Shown here in pieces: positions 46,099 through 57,764 of a DNA stretch of 64,000 nucleotides; position 1 is the stretch's first letter; each line of letters opens with the position of its first letter. The translations under genes and the position numbers were made by a program. Below the pieces are notes generated by a model. That model had not been told where the DNA came from and ran no database searches. It saw nothing but the letters and a program-made list of their open reading frames with translations. Origin of the DNA: Hysterangium stoloniferum (taxonomy: Eukaryota; Basidiomycota; Agaricomycetes; Hysterangiales; Hysterangiaceae). The DNA is taken from positions 1,240,001 to 1,304,000 of the forward strand of contig WHVD01000008.1 in assembly GCA_015178975.1 (NCBI GenBank), given 5' to 3'.

Positions 46099-46812
46099 TC
46101 AAATGGCTGTAAGTGCAGCCTTCTCCTCCTCTGTGATTGGAGGGGATTTAGGAGGAGTGATGAGACTGGAGGCGCCATTGGCATTGCCAGTTGATGATGT
46201 GAGAAGTGAGATGCCAGTGGAGCTAGTATAACTGATGTGAGCCAAAGAATGGCCCAAGTGAGCTGTATTGTCAGCAACAAGGCTGTCCCACTGTGATCCC
46301 ATAAGGGCAATCAGTTCATCAGGCATTTGAGATGAATTGTTGATGTCAAAGGCCTGGAGTGCACACATATGAAGGTATAGGAGGGGGTGAGAGTAAAAAA
46401 GGATATGATGTTTGTAAATGGCTGTAGATATTGTCACAGAAGGAAGGGTGCCAAGACACTGGGCAAGGTCCATTGCAAATGTGTGAACATCACACTTGCC
46501 TTGAGAACAGGAATAAAACTGTTCCAACACATCCATCTTCCAATTGACTGGCATGAAATGATCTTTTACCTTCTTGATGAATGACTTCCAGGAAGGCAAT
46601 GCTAAAAACTCCACCTTCCCTGATGCCCACCATTCCACCATCTGAGGTTTGGTGAGAATGGCACCAGTAATATGGATGCAAGTCTTGGGCACAAGCTTCT
46701 TGTCATGTGTGTCTTCATAATTTTCAAATCCATCTTCACAGGATCCAAGCCAGACTTTCAAGCTGTTGGCTGTCAGGGGGCCAGCAAAAGATAAAACAAT
46801 TTTGTTTGACAT
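46099..46812 (-). CDS. Retrotransposon gag protein, intact ORF
   Basis: 237 codons from ATG 46812. The central part (VEWWASGKVEFLALPSWKSF, DHFM, MDVLEQFYSCSQGKCDVHTF, AMDLAQCLGTLP) has the retrotransposon gag pattern with conserved aromatic and Leu spacing. The C-terminus is Ser/Thr-rich with no zinc knuckle. It forms the particle coat in the family. The ORF is open although only one CpG (about 46172) remains in 714 bases, an extreme depletion compared with host genes in the window. Confidence 0.8.
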   Translation of the reverse strand: MSNKIVLSFAGPLTANSLKVWLGSCEDGFENYEDTHDKKLVPKTCIHITGAILTKPQMVEWWASGKVEFLALPSWKSFIKKVKDHFMPVNWKMDVLEQFYSCSQGKCDVHTFAMDLAQCLGTLPSVTISTAIYKHHILFYSHPLLYLHMCALQAFDINNSSQMPDELIALMGSQWDSLVADNTAHLGHSLAHISYTSSTGISLLTSSTGNANGASSLITPPKSPPITEEEKAALTAI

Positions 46813-47139
46813 TTTTGAGGCTGATGGAGAAGTTGGATGATGAATGTAGTGAGGTGGGGATAGTGAGATGAGTGGAAGATGAGGGAGTCAATGACAGGAC
46901 AGCTGCAGGAATGTGAATGAGTTGAAAGGGTCTGGGCCTGGCAAGTCTGAATCCAAGTCCAGGACAGTGGATGTCTGTTGATCATGATGTCAGCAACATG
47001 GTTCTGTGTAAGAGTCAAGAAGTGGAAACTCAAATTGAGCAGCAGTGTTCCTTATGAAGTGAACAGTTGATGGATCCAGTGTGAAGCAGGAAGGCAATGA
47101 GTTGGTAGTGAATAAGGAAAGTTGGTATCAAAAAAAAAG

Positions 47140-47353
47140 TGTAAGGCTGCCATCAATTGTAGCCTCACTAAGTCTCAGTACAAACATTGATAGGACTCGA
47201 GTATATTTGTCAATTAATAGAGATGGTAGTACATGATAGTGACAGTAGGTAAAACAATAATGAAAAAACTACTATGCATGTTTATCCTAATTATCTAAGG
47301 AAGTGGATACTAAATATTAAAGGTCCATTGTGGTAAGCCTCACTGGGCTTACA
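47140..47353 (-). repeat. LTR (5') of the family D element
   Basis: 214 bp, same ends as the partner at 45405-45618. Adjoined on its left by a run of A (47131-47138). Confidence 0.85.
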
Positions 47354-47425
47354 GTGTAGGCGATATGCATAGTGGTGGTTGAGAGAGCAGGAGTGAATGA
47401 TTTGTAAGATCTTCCAGATAATATG

Positions 47426-48286
47426 TGTTAGGATACACACACAGGCCGGGTCTCCAGAGAAACCCGTGGGATATCCGGTAGGACTTGGCTTCAGCTTATA
47501 GGCTGCACCCTCGCTAGATTGTGTTGTCCAATTTCAAACAGACAGACAGGAATCCTGGGGAGTCCGGGCAGGGTTTGTGGGTCGTAGGTTGTAAGTTGGG
47601 GGTCGTGGGTCGTAAGTTGGAGGTCGTGGGTCATAAGTTGGAGGTCGTGGGTCGTGAGTCGAGATAGTTGAGAGAGATAGATGTGCCGGAGCCCGTGGGC
47701 TCCAACTAGTGTGAGCGATGTGAATCAAGTAGGGTTTTAGAGCGGAAAATGTTATTAGATTACTGGGGGGAATATAAGCTAATTTTCTGACTGGATTGTA
47801 TGTACAACATCTGCCAGTTTATATAGACCATGGAGTGAATGACATACCAAATCCAGTAATGATGAAATGAAACTAACAAAACATAAAACAGGAATAGTAA
47901 ACACCAAATTGGTGTTAGGAATGGAACAGAATGGAGCAGAGTCCGAATTGTGACAAAGCATAACCCATAACGGGAAATGGAGTGGGAGCAGAGTCCTGAA
48001 TCGTGACAGGTCATTTGACTAAAATGAGAATGGGGCTCGATTAGAGCGGTGACGGGATTCTGAGCGGGGTCCGGTGACTGATGCATGGGACGAAGATGGA
48101 CATAGACAGAGACGGAGTCCGGGGGAAGTCCAGTGACTGATATGTGTCGTAACGAGGTTGAACGTAACGAATCTTGACATAATGGAGTCCAGGCGGGAAA
48201 TCCTATAAACAGACAATTGGTGCTTGTAGCATGTGGGGGCATACAGGTTAGTGCCCGGAGTCCAGCGGGATTGTCCGGTCGTAACA
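47426..48286 (+). mobile_element. Solo LTR, family A (861 bp) with target duplication
   Basis: Starts TGTTAGGATACAC and ends CCGGTCGTAACA; flanked by perfect ATATG duplications (47421-47425, 48287-48291). It contains the family box (AGGACTTGGCTTCAGCTTAT, 47480-47499) and a four-copy minisatellite (unit about 21 bp, GGTCGTGGGTCGTAAGTTGG, about 47575-47660). It is CpG-rich compared with older copies, so it is the youngest family-A copy here. The internal region was lost by LTR-LTR recombination. The strand is that of the TGTTAGG start; coding direction is not known. Confidence 0.9.
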
Positions 48287-48369
48287 ATATGCCCTAGAGG
48301 GTCATTTCCTTTGGGTTCAGTGAGGGGCATGCCCCCTCAAGGACCATTTTTCTTCTGCAATAAAGACAC

Positions 48370-48627
48370 TGTTGGAAATGATGGTTAAACAGCCTTCTCC
48401 TCACCTATTCCCTCAACTTTTTATATAAAAATGCTGATTGTGGACCATGTTTTTGGAGGCTAATGCATGATTTTACCAATGTACACCTAAACTAGCACCA
48501 AATGTACCATGTCAGGTGATACACTAACTGACACATTGATTGACATACAAATGCTTCTGTTACAAGTCTATTAAACCCCTTGTAGATTGTGTATTACAAT
48601 AAGTCAACTCATACTATTCTTAATAGC
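48370..48627 (+). mobile_element. Short dispersed element C, copy 1
   Basis: About 258 bp homologous, in inverted orientation, to 57873-58141. Blocks shared: TTGTGGACCATG, GGTGTACACCTAAACTAGCA (here without the first G's), GACACATTGATTGACA and CTTGTAGATTGTGTATTACA. No ORF. Ends read TGTTGGAAATGAT and CATACTATTCTTAATA. Confidence 0.65.
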
Positions 48628-50778
48628 TACTATGCGATCACATTGACTTTTCATAAATTTATAAGTTCTGAAAATCTAAAATTATATTTGAAGGCACATA
48701 TTCTGTGGGTTTTCTGGTTAATCAGACAACAATAATTACCATTGGATATTGACTGCACTATTCAGATCTCCCTGACAAAGGAGATGACAAAGGTACCTGC
48801 CCCAGACTTGCTTTCCTGTTCCTCAAATATCCTCTTGACTGTCTGCTTACTCCCTTGGATACCATTCTGCCTGACCAGAAACCCCTCGGCTTCAAGGATC
48901 TTCAGTACCTGGAGCAACCAGGTTGGACAAGTTATGCCTGCCTGGCAATTTTCCTTGTCTGAGTGTTTACTACCAACTGGAAAGATGGAGGTACAGATCT
49001 CTTTCAGCTTCTCAGCATCTGGAGGTAAACATCCCATAACCTTTAGGTATGCAAATTCAACATTGTAGGTTGTGTAGGTGTTCACCAGATTAATAGGCTT
49101 GTATCAATATTGCTCTAGAAGACCCAGTCGTGCTTAGTGGCCTTTCCATTCTTGTTGGTAACATACAGAGAGCCCAATGAATAGTTTTAATAGATTCAAA
49201 ATATTAATTCAATATTAAACCACATTATTGATTATTTTACAAAATTCAACCATCAAAACAAAACCAGAGATTTATTTATTGAGGGTAGCCTACTGTTAGG
49301 TCTATTTCAATTTCAGCACAACCTATAATTTTTTTAGATGTGACATTTTATGAAAGAATTATTAACCATTTGTTAATAAAATATTAATCCCTGCTAGGAT
49401 TTCAACACCTCAAAGGTTCAAATAATTTCATCAATGCAGTGGGGTAGCTATAGCTTGCCAGAGCTCTGTAGTAATTTCCTGAGACCAAAAAGCCTTTGAT
49501 CCCATCTCAGGCTCACCTTTATTTTAATAAGAGATTTTTGTTTTAAGGCCTGCAGCCCCTGATGGTAGGATCGGAACACTCCACAACACAGAGCATCCAA
49601 CTCCTCTAGAAAAAGTATGTTGAATAAAGGAGTGAGGAAAGTGGATAGATTCATCCAACCCACTCTCTACATCTTTTCTTTTTTGGTACAATTCCTCTGA
49701 AATTCATCGTCAATACTGTCGGGACGTACATACAGTACATAGTATGACCTATGGAATTTATACCACAGAAAAAGGTGATTCACTTGTCCACACCCTTAAA
49801 ATTGTGTACAAGGAAGTAGATAGTTCACAGAACTCTTTAACATCTAATATAGGTTGGGTACAAGCTGTACCAATGCCAAAGCTCTTTCAAGGATCAGGGC
49901 AACCAATTCGAGAATGTACTATATAAGGGAAATGAATGTGTTTAACTCTGAGACAAAGATACAGTCTGCATACCTCTTCCACAGTTCTATTGTCACAAAG
50001 TAGGCCAATAGTATCTTCTGCATCTATGTTATATTTGATGTCTTTCAGACATGACTGCAATACTGCATCCTGGTTTATGGCCTTTTCCTTGATGAGCAAC
50101 TCCAGTTGGAGGGGAATCATGTCATAGCCAAAAGTGACCCCCTGTGCTAGAGTCATGAAAAAAATAAAATGTTTCATTTAAATTGTAAATGAAGTATTTA
50201 TTTTCGTGTTGCACTGGATTATGTCATGAGTGATTAGAGAGGACATGTGAGTGGTTATTATTACCGCAGAGGTATAAGAAAGTGGATTCTATATTGATAG
50301 ATGTAAAGTTCATACCATGAACCTAGAGAGGGTACATCAGACATTGAATATCTTTGTCAATGTCTTTTACCAATGAGCCAGTATGCACACCACTGAGGAA
50401 AGGACCAGTTTGCAGGTGATCGATCGTATGGACCTGAAAGTTGGCACACAACCTTCTGGGCAGAGTCATTAATAGATTCACCCAATTGCTTTGTCTTTAA
50501 TTCCATCTTCTGGGTGAAGGCTACCAGATTTCTCTGACAAAGTTTATCAAGACTTGAATTAACTTCTTCCTTAATTTGGGCCAGCATTGCAGCCTCTGAG
50601 GCAGCCACTGATACTAAAATGGGACATAACCAACTCTGATATTGACTGTTGGTAATACCCGAAAACAGCAGTGCTGTGACATCCTTATTTTTTCTTATCC
50701 TCCCACACTTTCATAATGCACATGCACAAAAAGAAGCAGCAAAAAAGAACAAATTGTTAAGAATAGAAAACTGACTGA
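48628..50778 (-). other. Unrecognised minus-strand ORFs, probably transposon-derived
   Basis: Minus ORFs at 48762-49085 (107 codons, LLQVLKILEAEGFLVRQNGI), 49448-49663, 49887-50177 (96 codons, YDMIPLQLELLIKEKAINQD) and 50357-50608 (83 codons, EEVNSSLDKLCQRNLVAF) look amino-acid-like and may be pieces of one gene, but I recognise no family. The flanks are LTRs and the DNA is CpG-poor, which favours a decayed element. 49200-49440 is AT-rich without features. Confidence 0.3.
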
Positions 50779-51485
50779 TGTCAGTAGGCCGACGGGGACC
50801 GAACAGAAGGATTTGGCTTCAGCTTATGTGCTGCGCCCTCGCAAGTTACCATCGGGTGTCCTTAAATTTTGGGTGGGTGAAAACTAGTCCTATTGAATTC
50901 CTCACGGTGAGTTACCGATCAGAAACTGAAGGCTAAGTCAAGTGTCGGGCTGAGGGGTCAGAGACTGAGGGTGGGCAAGTGCACACAGAGGCGGGGAGTG
51001 GGATACTTAGAGTAAGGCTTATGAGTGATGTATGTGGGTGTTCTGAGTTGATATTCTGATTGCCTAATAACTACAATTACAGTGGGTTTTATATGAGTTA
51101 TCAGTGTCTAGAAATTACTAACTAAGGGAAGAGTGGAAACACTATTGACAAATAAACTTGACTAGGAACCGGAAGGTTACAATAAGGTTGGAAGCCGTGA
51201 TTAGCCGAGAGCGGGATTACAAGAAAAGGGAATAGTCCACAGCCTACAAGTATTTATGGGCATATGTGAAACATAGAGTAGGACAGATCATCATAATAAA
51301 AAGGGGACGTATCAAAGCATAACCAGATGGTATGAGTATAACTTGACAGGGGCGTAAATGGGGTTTGATTGCTCTGAGGGTATACATCAGTGTCAGTATA
51401 CCGACAGTTTCTGATACAATGAGTTGGCCAGTAACTTGAGACACAGACGGACAATAATATCATTGGGGACCGTCGGGTTGTGACA
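50779..51485 (+). mobile_element. Box-bearing LTR related to family A
   Basis: Starts TGTCAGTAGGCCGACGGGGA and ends ACCGTCGGGTTGTGACA, giving imperfect inverted ends (TGTCA...TGACA with CCGACGG/CCGTCGG). The box ATTTGGCTTCAGCTTATGTG is at 50811-50830. Flanking pentamers (ACTGA, CAGTC) do not match, so the exact ends or the history (recombination) are uncertain. Confidence 0.6.
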
Positions 51486-51519
51486 CAGTCATAACACAAA
51501 TAAAACATTCGAAATAGAC

Positions 51520-54156
51520 TTGGAAGTGGTGAATCAATCACTAAATACTATGTTGCAACTTCCTTTGCCATCTATAAACATTAATATACAGGTTGTTCCA
51601 CAGGACAGATTGCCTTCAGTTACAAAAGAATGGCCTCATTCATCTTCCAAACAAAAACAGAAAATAGGTTCAGAGGTATACAGTGGGTCAAAACAATGTA
51701 GGATAGAAAGCAATATTCCCATATCTAATGGTGGGCAGGATGTCCACCCTTCTAGGACCATCAGTCCAGAACCAAATACGACCATCCCCAGTCTCTAATT
51801 GTGATGACAAATGTACTGCACCATCTGCACCAGAATTATGTCAGGATCTGGAGGATCTATTGGAAGAAATAAATATTTATTGGAATTGCTGTATAGTGGA
51901 TGAAGGGCTAATCTGCCTTGAGCAGTCAACCTTTGTACTTCAATATTGGGATGAAGAGCTACAAGTTTTAAAGGTATTTACTCCCTGCAATATAGTCTCC
52001 CCATAATACTGATATTTAAATAAGACAGACTGTTACCGGCATGTACAATACCTACCTACATACTTCCCCCTCTGAAGCCTCTCTCTTGTGTGACTGCCCA
52101 GATTGTATACATACACTATTATCAAGGCATCTGCACCACATTATGAGCATTAGGCCTGTCTCTGAGATCCAGTTCCCATCAGCATATCTTTTAAAAGAAG
52201 GTACCCAAAGGGATCAGTTTATTTTTTCTGTTTGAGGTTCCCCTAATATGCTCAAGACTGGTGGCAAATGTGTTATTGTCTGCCTTACACATGAAGGATA
52301 CTGGTGTTGTAGGTCATGCACAACATGTGGAGGCTGTCACCATAAAAGTCAGGCCCAATAATATGCTGCAGGTGCCAGAATTATAGATTCTACAGGAAAA
52401 TTCACAGAATCCATTCATGAAGTGGGTTCCTTCTGTTAGGGTACGTACATGGCAGGTTTCCAGAGAAACCTGCGGGATATCCAGTAGGACTTGGCTTCAG
52501 CTTATAGGCTGCGCCCTCATGAGATTGTGTTGTCCAATTTCAGACAGGTGGACAGGAATCCCGGGGAGTCCAGGCGGGGTTCGTGGGTTGAGGGGTCGTA
52601 GGTCGGAGGTTGTGGGTCGAGAGGTCATGAGTTGAGACGTAGGTTGAGATAGGTAAGAGAGATAGATGCGCTGGAGCCTGTGGGCTCCGACTAGTGTGAG
52701 TGGTGTGATTCAAGTAGGAGTTTAGAGCAGAAAATGTATTAGATTACTGGGGGGAATCTAAGCTGATTTTCTGACTGGATTGTATGTACAACATCTGCCA
52801 GACTAAATAGACCATGGAATGAATGACATACCAAATCCAGTAATGATGAAATGAAACTAGCAAAACATAAAATGGGAATAGTAAACACCAAATTTGGTGT
52901 TAGGAATGGGACGGAATGGAGTGGAGTCCGAATTGTGACAAATCATAAACCATAACAGGAAACGGAGTGGGAGTGGAGTCTGAATTGTGACAGGTCATTT
53001 GACTAAAACGGGAATGGGGCTCTGTTAGAGGGATGATGGGTTTTACGAGTGGGGTCCAGTGACTGATGCGTGGGACGAGGTCGGACATACATAGACAGGG
53101 ACGGAGTCTGGTGGGTTTTCCAGTGACTGAAACACAATGTAACAAAGTTGAATGTAGACAAGTCTGACGTACAGAATTCCGGTAAACTGATAATGGGTGC
53201 GTATAAGTTAGTGCCTGGAGTCCAGTGGGATTTCCGGTTGTAACAGATAATGTTTTTTAATCATGGTGTCATCAGATTGCTGCTGATGACATTGTTTTAC
53301 AATTGGTTCCTTTATCTTCAATTTTACTTCTCATGGAGTTCAAGGACAAGGAGATTAGCCTCTGCACATTTACCTCCCTGGTGCCCTGCAATTGGAAATG
53401 TGATTCATGCATTTCAGGGTGGACCCTATCCTGAGGCTCTGTAATCTCATTGGATGGTTAGGATAACGGAGTCTTGAAGTTTATAACAATCTTTCAAGTC
53501 ATGAAGTTCCACCTGCCAATGTTAATTTAGAAAACCCAGACTGGTGAATCACAGGTAGCTGCTATGGAAAGCCCCCAGTCCAAATTTGTCTCCACTATCC
53601 CAATATTATGGATGATGGTCTAACTGAAGAGAAGATGAACAAGACAGACACAGAAGGTGGAAAGTATTACAATAAATATAAAAAGGCACACCTGACTGGT
53701 GGTCTAATGGTCCTCTGGTGCCATCATTTGATTTGTCTTGGATTCCACATTATTCCCACAGCTGAGGGCCGAAATGATGTCTTCTCTGAAATATACACAC
53801 ACTGGCCTATTGCTCCCAAAATTATTGTCTATGATTTTGCTTGCCAACTGGCTTCCTACTGCCTTATTTGTGAACCATCCTTTTTTTGCAACACATGGTT
53901 TGTAATTGATGAATTTCACACTGCTGATCACACAAAATGCAGCAAAGCAAGTGCTGCCAGCTTTGTTATGCAATATGATCCCCTCCTACAATCAGTTAAT
54001 ACAAGTGCAGCTGAAATTGGTAATTCAGGAGCAGCTAAGATTCACAAGAGTGTCAGCTATATGACACAGTGCCATGCTATCCAATATGTCAAGGTATACA
54101 TGGAGGTGATGAATAGATGTCAAACTCTTACTTTGGAAAATATAAAACAAAAGTAG
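51520..54156 (+). pseudogene. KDZ transposase region, split by an LTR
   Basis: The plus ORF 53608-54156 is an unmistakable KDZ (Kyakuja-Dileera-Zisupton) transposase segment: GGLMVLWCHHLICLGFHIIP, AEGRNDVFSEIYTHWP, APKIIVYDFACQLASYC, FVIDEFHTADHTKCSKA, SAAEIGNSGAAKIHKSVSYM. The D..C and H...HTKC motifs are kept. Upstream, 51520-52433 has broken frames, ending in a cysteine cluster (VCLTHEGYWCCRSCTTCGGC, about 52280-52340) like the Cys-rich domains that precede KDZ cores. A family-A LTR (52434-53245) lies between the two parts. The C-terminal third after 54156 is missing. Dead copy. Confidence 0.75.
52434..53245 (+). mobile_element. Solo LTR, family A, inside the KDZ region (812 bp)
   Basis: TGTTAGGGTACG...TTCCGGTTGTAACA, aligned along its length with the solo LTR at 47426. 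It carries the box at 52485-52519 and a shorter version of the minisatellite (about 52576-52640). Flanks CCTTC and GATAA do not match, so the insertion was followed by rearrangement or formed by recombination between two copies. Many differences from the 47426 copy are CG there and CA/TG here. Confidence 0.8.
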
Positions 54157-54605
54157 AAATTATATGGATTTATATAACATTTTTTGAAATAGATGCATGT
54201 AATTCCTCCAATTGACACAAAAGCTCCATTCATTCCTGTTCCTTCCTCTCAAGTACAGCTTCTTCTCCCAGTTTGCTCTTTCCTTTTCTGCCTGTGCCCA
54301 TTTCTTCTCCTGTTCTGTTCTGTCCCATCCTGCTTGCAGTCATACCTTTTCTTGTTCAGCTTTTTCTGCCCTCTTACTTTGTTTGTCAGGGAATGCAACT
54401 GGCATTATTTTTGGTGGAGAAGGGGGTTTTTGGAGGTATGGATCAAGAACGAATGCTGAAACGTCCATTTGGGTGGATGGTGAGGATAGTGAGGTATCAA
54501 ATCGAGGGATGGTACTGGGGGGTGCAGGATTTGCAAGGGGGGGGGGGGTGCTGGTTCTGTTGGTGATTGGATTCTGAGGTTTTGCAGCATCTTTGACGGT
54601 TTTTC
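54157..54605. other. Pyrimidine-rich then G-rich low-complexity stretch
   Basis: 54235-54380 is strongly C/T-biased on the plus strand and creates three long overlapping ORFs rich in Phe, Leu, Ser, Cys and Pro, which I regard as composition artefacts. A run of 12 G is at about 54538-54549. Confidence 0.5.
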
Positions 54606-55096
54606 ACTAGTACAGGGTAAAGAGGCAGGAACGAGGCAAGCGTATCACGGTACATGACTCATGTTGAATGTAATTCTTGTAATTCTAGTCTGCCACTGTT
54701 AGTATGACAACAAAGAAACAAGGTTCAAACGATCCTCCAGAATGTCATTCATGATCCGGAACAGCGTTCTATCAAACATCGTCCACATGAAGGTGTTCAC
54801 TGGATGGGATGTGACAGAATATGATGAAGGCCCAAAACAACCGAATTGAACAGGGTATAAAACGCGACACAAACAAGGACAAGAATCTCGGAGCGCAACT
54901 TCAAGAACTTCAAGTTCAATACATTCAATTTGAGGCGTTTGACATTAATCCAGACACGGAGGTTCCAGGACTACTTTTTATATCTCAGGAGTCTAGGTAT
55001 CTCCATTCCGAATGAACAAAGATATACATGCGCAGTGAATCACTTTTAACTTTCAAATCCAAAGGTACCTTTCAACCTTGTGCTTGAAACCACAAA
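54606..55096. repeat. Left arm of a large inverted repeat (about 490 bp)
   Basis: Homologous, as the complement, to 57765-58513. Shared landmarks from outside in: AGTACAGGGTAAAGAGGC, GTTGAATGTAATTCTTGTAA, AGGTGTTCACTGGATGGGAT, GAGCGCAACTTCAAGAAC, TCACTTT and GGTTTCAAGCA-type sequence. In this arm a 64-codon ORF (54821-55015, YIQFEAFDINPDTEVPGLLF) is open; in the other arm it has a stop. It has no insertion of element C and so preserves the empty site. Confidence 0.75.
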
Positions 55097-55703
55097 TTCC
55101 ATGTTACCATCGTACTTGCCGTTTTTTCTGTGGCACGGATGGGTATGCAATGGATTAGATTCGAAGTGATTCGGGGATTCCCAGTGCTAGCACGGTGCAT
55201 ATTGCTACCCAGGCGCCCATACCTAGCTGCCGCAGCAGGCTTCGGAGAATGGGTGAGCAAATAAGTTCAAATACTACCAAATATTCATTTTTGGAACAGG
55301 GTGAAAGTGCGTGGAATCAGCGGATCAAATGACAGGCCCCGTCACTCTTGTATAATTACAGCGTTCTGCCACACATGGAAGATGGAAGATGGAAAACAGA
55401 TGATGAAGATGAAAGTATGCAACTATGAAGTGATCGCAGTTCGCTATATGCAGGTAACTTCTCCTTCCCAATTGAGCGAGTACTAGTATCACGCCAGGTT
55501 TGTCATCCCCTTTTGAATGGCCTATACGCCCTTAATACGCCCTTAATACGCCCTTACATTGCAGTGGCTTATCTGGCAGTTGTGAACCTAGCTCAGTTGT
55601 TTCTCACTATACGCTTGCAAGCCATACTACTTATACTGTACCGAGAATGCTGTTACTTTAAGTTTCTGAGCAGATACAGAACTGTTACATGCTAATATCT
55701 CAC

Positions 55704-57452
55704 ATGGCATCTGTAGCAGATCTTCAAAGAGCGATTCAAGAAGAAACTAGGCTGTACCTACCTTAGGCTGTTTATTCATACATAGGCTGACTATCGCATT
55801 TTTCCAGTAAACTTGGTATTTTCACCGATTTGGCAACCCTAGGTCTGTCTACATGCATTCGCTATCATTTACTACAATTATAGACCGGCACGTCAGTTTT
55901 GTTTAGTTATGATACAATTTTGACCCTCCCATCGGAAATCCAGCTGGTATGGAAGAGCAAGATCAGACCGGCATCTGTGCTGTACATCATCGCCCGATAT
56001 TTATTTCTACTTATAACAATATTTGGTGGGACCCTCGACTTTGTCGCTGTATCAGTAGAGGTGCGTAATAGAATGGTCTTTATTTCTGGAAAATCTCCCA
56101 GGGGCCTCGCGACTTAGAGAACAATTCATAGTGTGTGGTATCTTTTGAACTCTCAGGATAGTTGTTTACTGACTAGTCACCTTTATTCCAGGGGATGTAA
56201 TGTAACAACTCATACCTTTCATGCGATGCAAACTGTAAATACAGCTAGTATATACGGTGATTGATATATTTGACATTTATTTTCTTAATGGTATATATCC
56301 TAACTAACATGGATGTTAGGGATATTACTCGCAAGGGTTTACGCAATAACCAGGGATCATAAATATTTTCTAGTACCGATGCTATTAGTATATCTCTCGC
56401 AAATTTGCTGCTCTATGGTATGTTTGCGTATTGGCAACGTGTCTGGATTGGCAGACTCACAGCAGCATAATAGCTTGTCACAATTTATCAAGATTGTTCT
56501 ACTGCTCATTCGGGGCTCATTTTAAAACTGTACGTCTCAGTTGATTAGAACCACCCAGATGTTGAATGCAATAGACAGGGGTAAAGAAGTTGGTTATGTA
56601 TGCCTCAAGGGTTGACATGACCTGATCGTTATAGGCACAGCATTAGCCGCTCTCACGATGACGTTCGATACGCTCGTATTATCCATCACATTATTCCACA
56701 CCATCGCCATGATTAGGCTACAAAGAGAAATTAAAGAATCGAGGGAATCCTCTATAACCTATTTGCTTGTGCAGCAAGGTAATTTATCTTGACTTTGTGT
56801 CTCTATATGCTGTGACTCAATAATATCCATTGCAGGTGTTCTTCGATTCGCGTCAGTGCTATATCAGCGTGATTTCAATTAATAAAATGTTAATTTTAAT
56901 TATTTAGCGTAATTTTCTCATGGAATTTAGAGGGTATAATTGTAAATAAGGTTTGAGATTACCACTGATTTCCACCGGAATTTCACTGATACTACCCCCA
57001 TTTCTTCCAAGTTTGCTCCAGTAAATATTTTTTATTCTGTTGTTTTTTACCATGCACTCATCTCAAATCCAATATAGAAGACATTCCAAGGTTTTGGTGT
57101 GAACTTGGAGGATTGGCAAGTAAATATCGTAAAGATTTCACCCAATCCTTCTAATGTTAACGGCAGCATATCTGCCCTTCTTGTTTGCCGCTTCTTTCTC
57201 GATCTGCGAAAACTAAATTTAAATTGTAACGCGACAAATACTGCGAACGATCTCACGGTCACTACCTTCCGAGGGGCGTTGCGCAGTATTGGAAGTGCTT
57301 TGATTGACGACATGGACGATGGAAATTATCCAGCAGATTTTATTTGGGGGGCACATGTTGAACGGGACCTTCCTCTCCATTTCGGGGAGGAGCACTCAAC
57401 TGAAGACAACGCTGGTCTGAGTCAGAGAGTTGCAGGCCTTGTTGCACAATAA
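55704..57452 (+). CDS. DUF6533 seven-helix membrane protein
   Basis: Start ATG 55704 (MASVADLQRAIQEETR), exon 1 to 55753, exon 2 55808-55846, exon 3 from 55907 with the DUF6533 core YDTILTLPSEIQLVWKSKIR then YIIARYLFLLITIFG. Next are an exon near 56195-56250, an exon from about 56320 (GILLARVYAITRDHKYFLVP, LLVYLSQICCSM), an exon 56640-56779 (ALAALTMTFDTLVLSITLFH, REIKESRESSITYLLVQQ), a short one after 56836 (GVLRFASVLY), and the last exon to 57452 with SALLVCRFFLDLRKLN and an acidic tail (DDMDDGN, HFGEEHSTED). Introns of 54-60 bp. The family is basidiomycete-expanded and of unknown function. The segment 56870-57110 is not resolved, so the gene may be damaged there. It lies inside the inverted repeat 54606/58513. 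Confidence 0.65.
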
Positions 57453-57764
57453 TGTAAGTGGAACATCTGAAATTAATGAATACTGTTAGTGACCAGGTGT
57501 TCAAAGAAATTTATGACCTTCAGAGAGGAGGATAAAAGCCCCCAAAAAATTCTTGGACATAGTTCTTATGTCAGGAGATTATTCTATGTACTTTTGGATA
57601 TTAGTAGGAGCCAAACGTATCTGCATTTACTAATTCATCAAACACCTGGTCTCTCAAAGTACTGTGAAATCATATAAAGAAATCGCGTTTTACCGACATT
57701 AAACCTCAGAAGAATACAGTAAATGGCCAGGAGGATGTAAATTAGCCACTATATATATTAAATT

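Larger units (their letters stand above)
45405..47353 (-). mobile_element. Gag-only LTR retrotransposon (1.95 kb, family D)
   Basis: Direct repeats of 214 bp at 45405-45618 and 47140-47353, each TGTAAGGCTGCC...GGCTTACA. The 5-bp flanks are ATGTA (left) and GTGTA (right), four of five matching. On the minus strand a polypurine tract (AAAGTGGGGAAGGG, complement of 45619-45632) abuts the left LTR, marking it as the 3' LTR. The single gene is a gag at 46812-46099. There is no protease, reverse transcriptase or integrase, so replication would need pol from another element. A related but damaged copy lies at 60154-60844 and shares the run of A next to the 5' LTR (TATCAAAAAAAAAG). Confidence 0.85.

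Noticed and set aside
50779-51495. Alternative LTR end at CATAACA (51495)
   Set aside because: The GTGACA end at 51485 mirrors the TGTCA start better; neither gives a target duplication, so the limit stays uncertain.
54193-54577. Three long overlapping ORFs
   Set aside because: Caused by a C/T-rich then G-rich low-complexity stretch; no conserved features.
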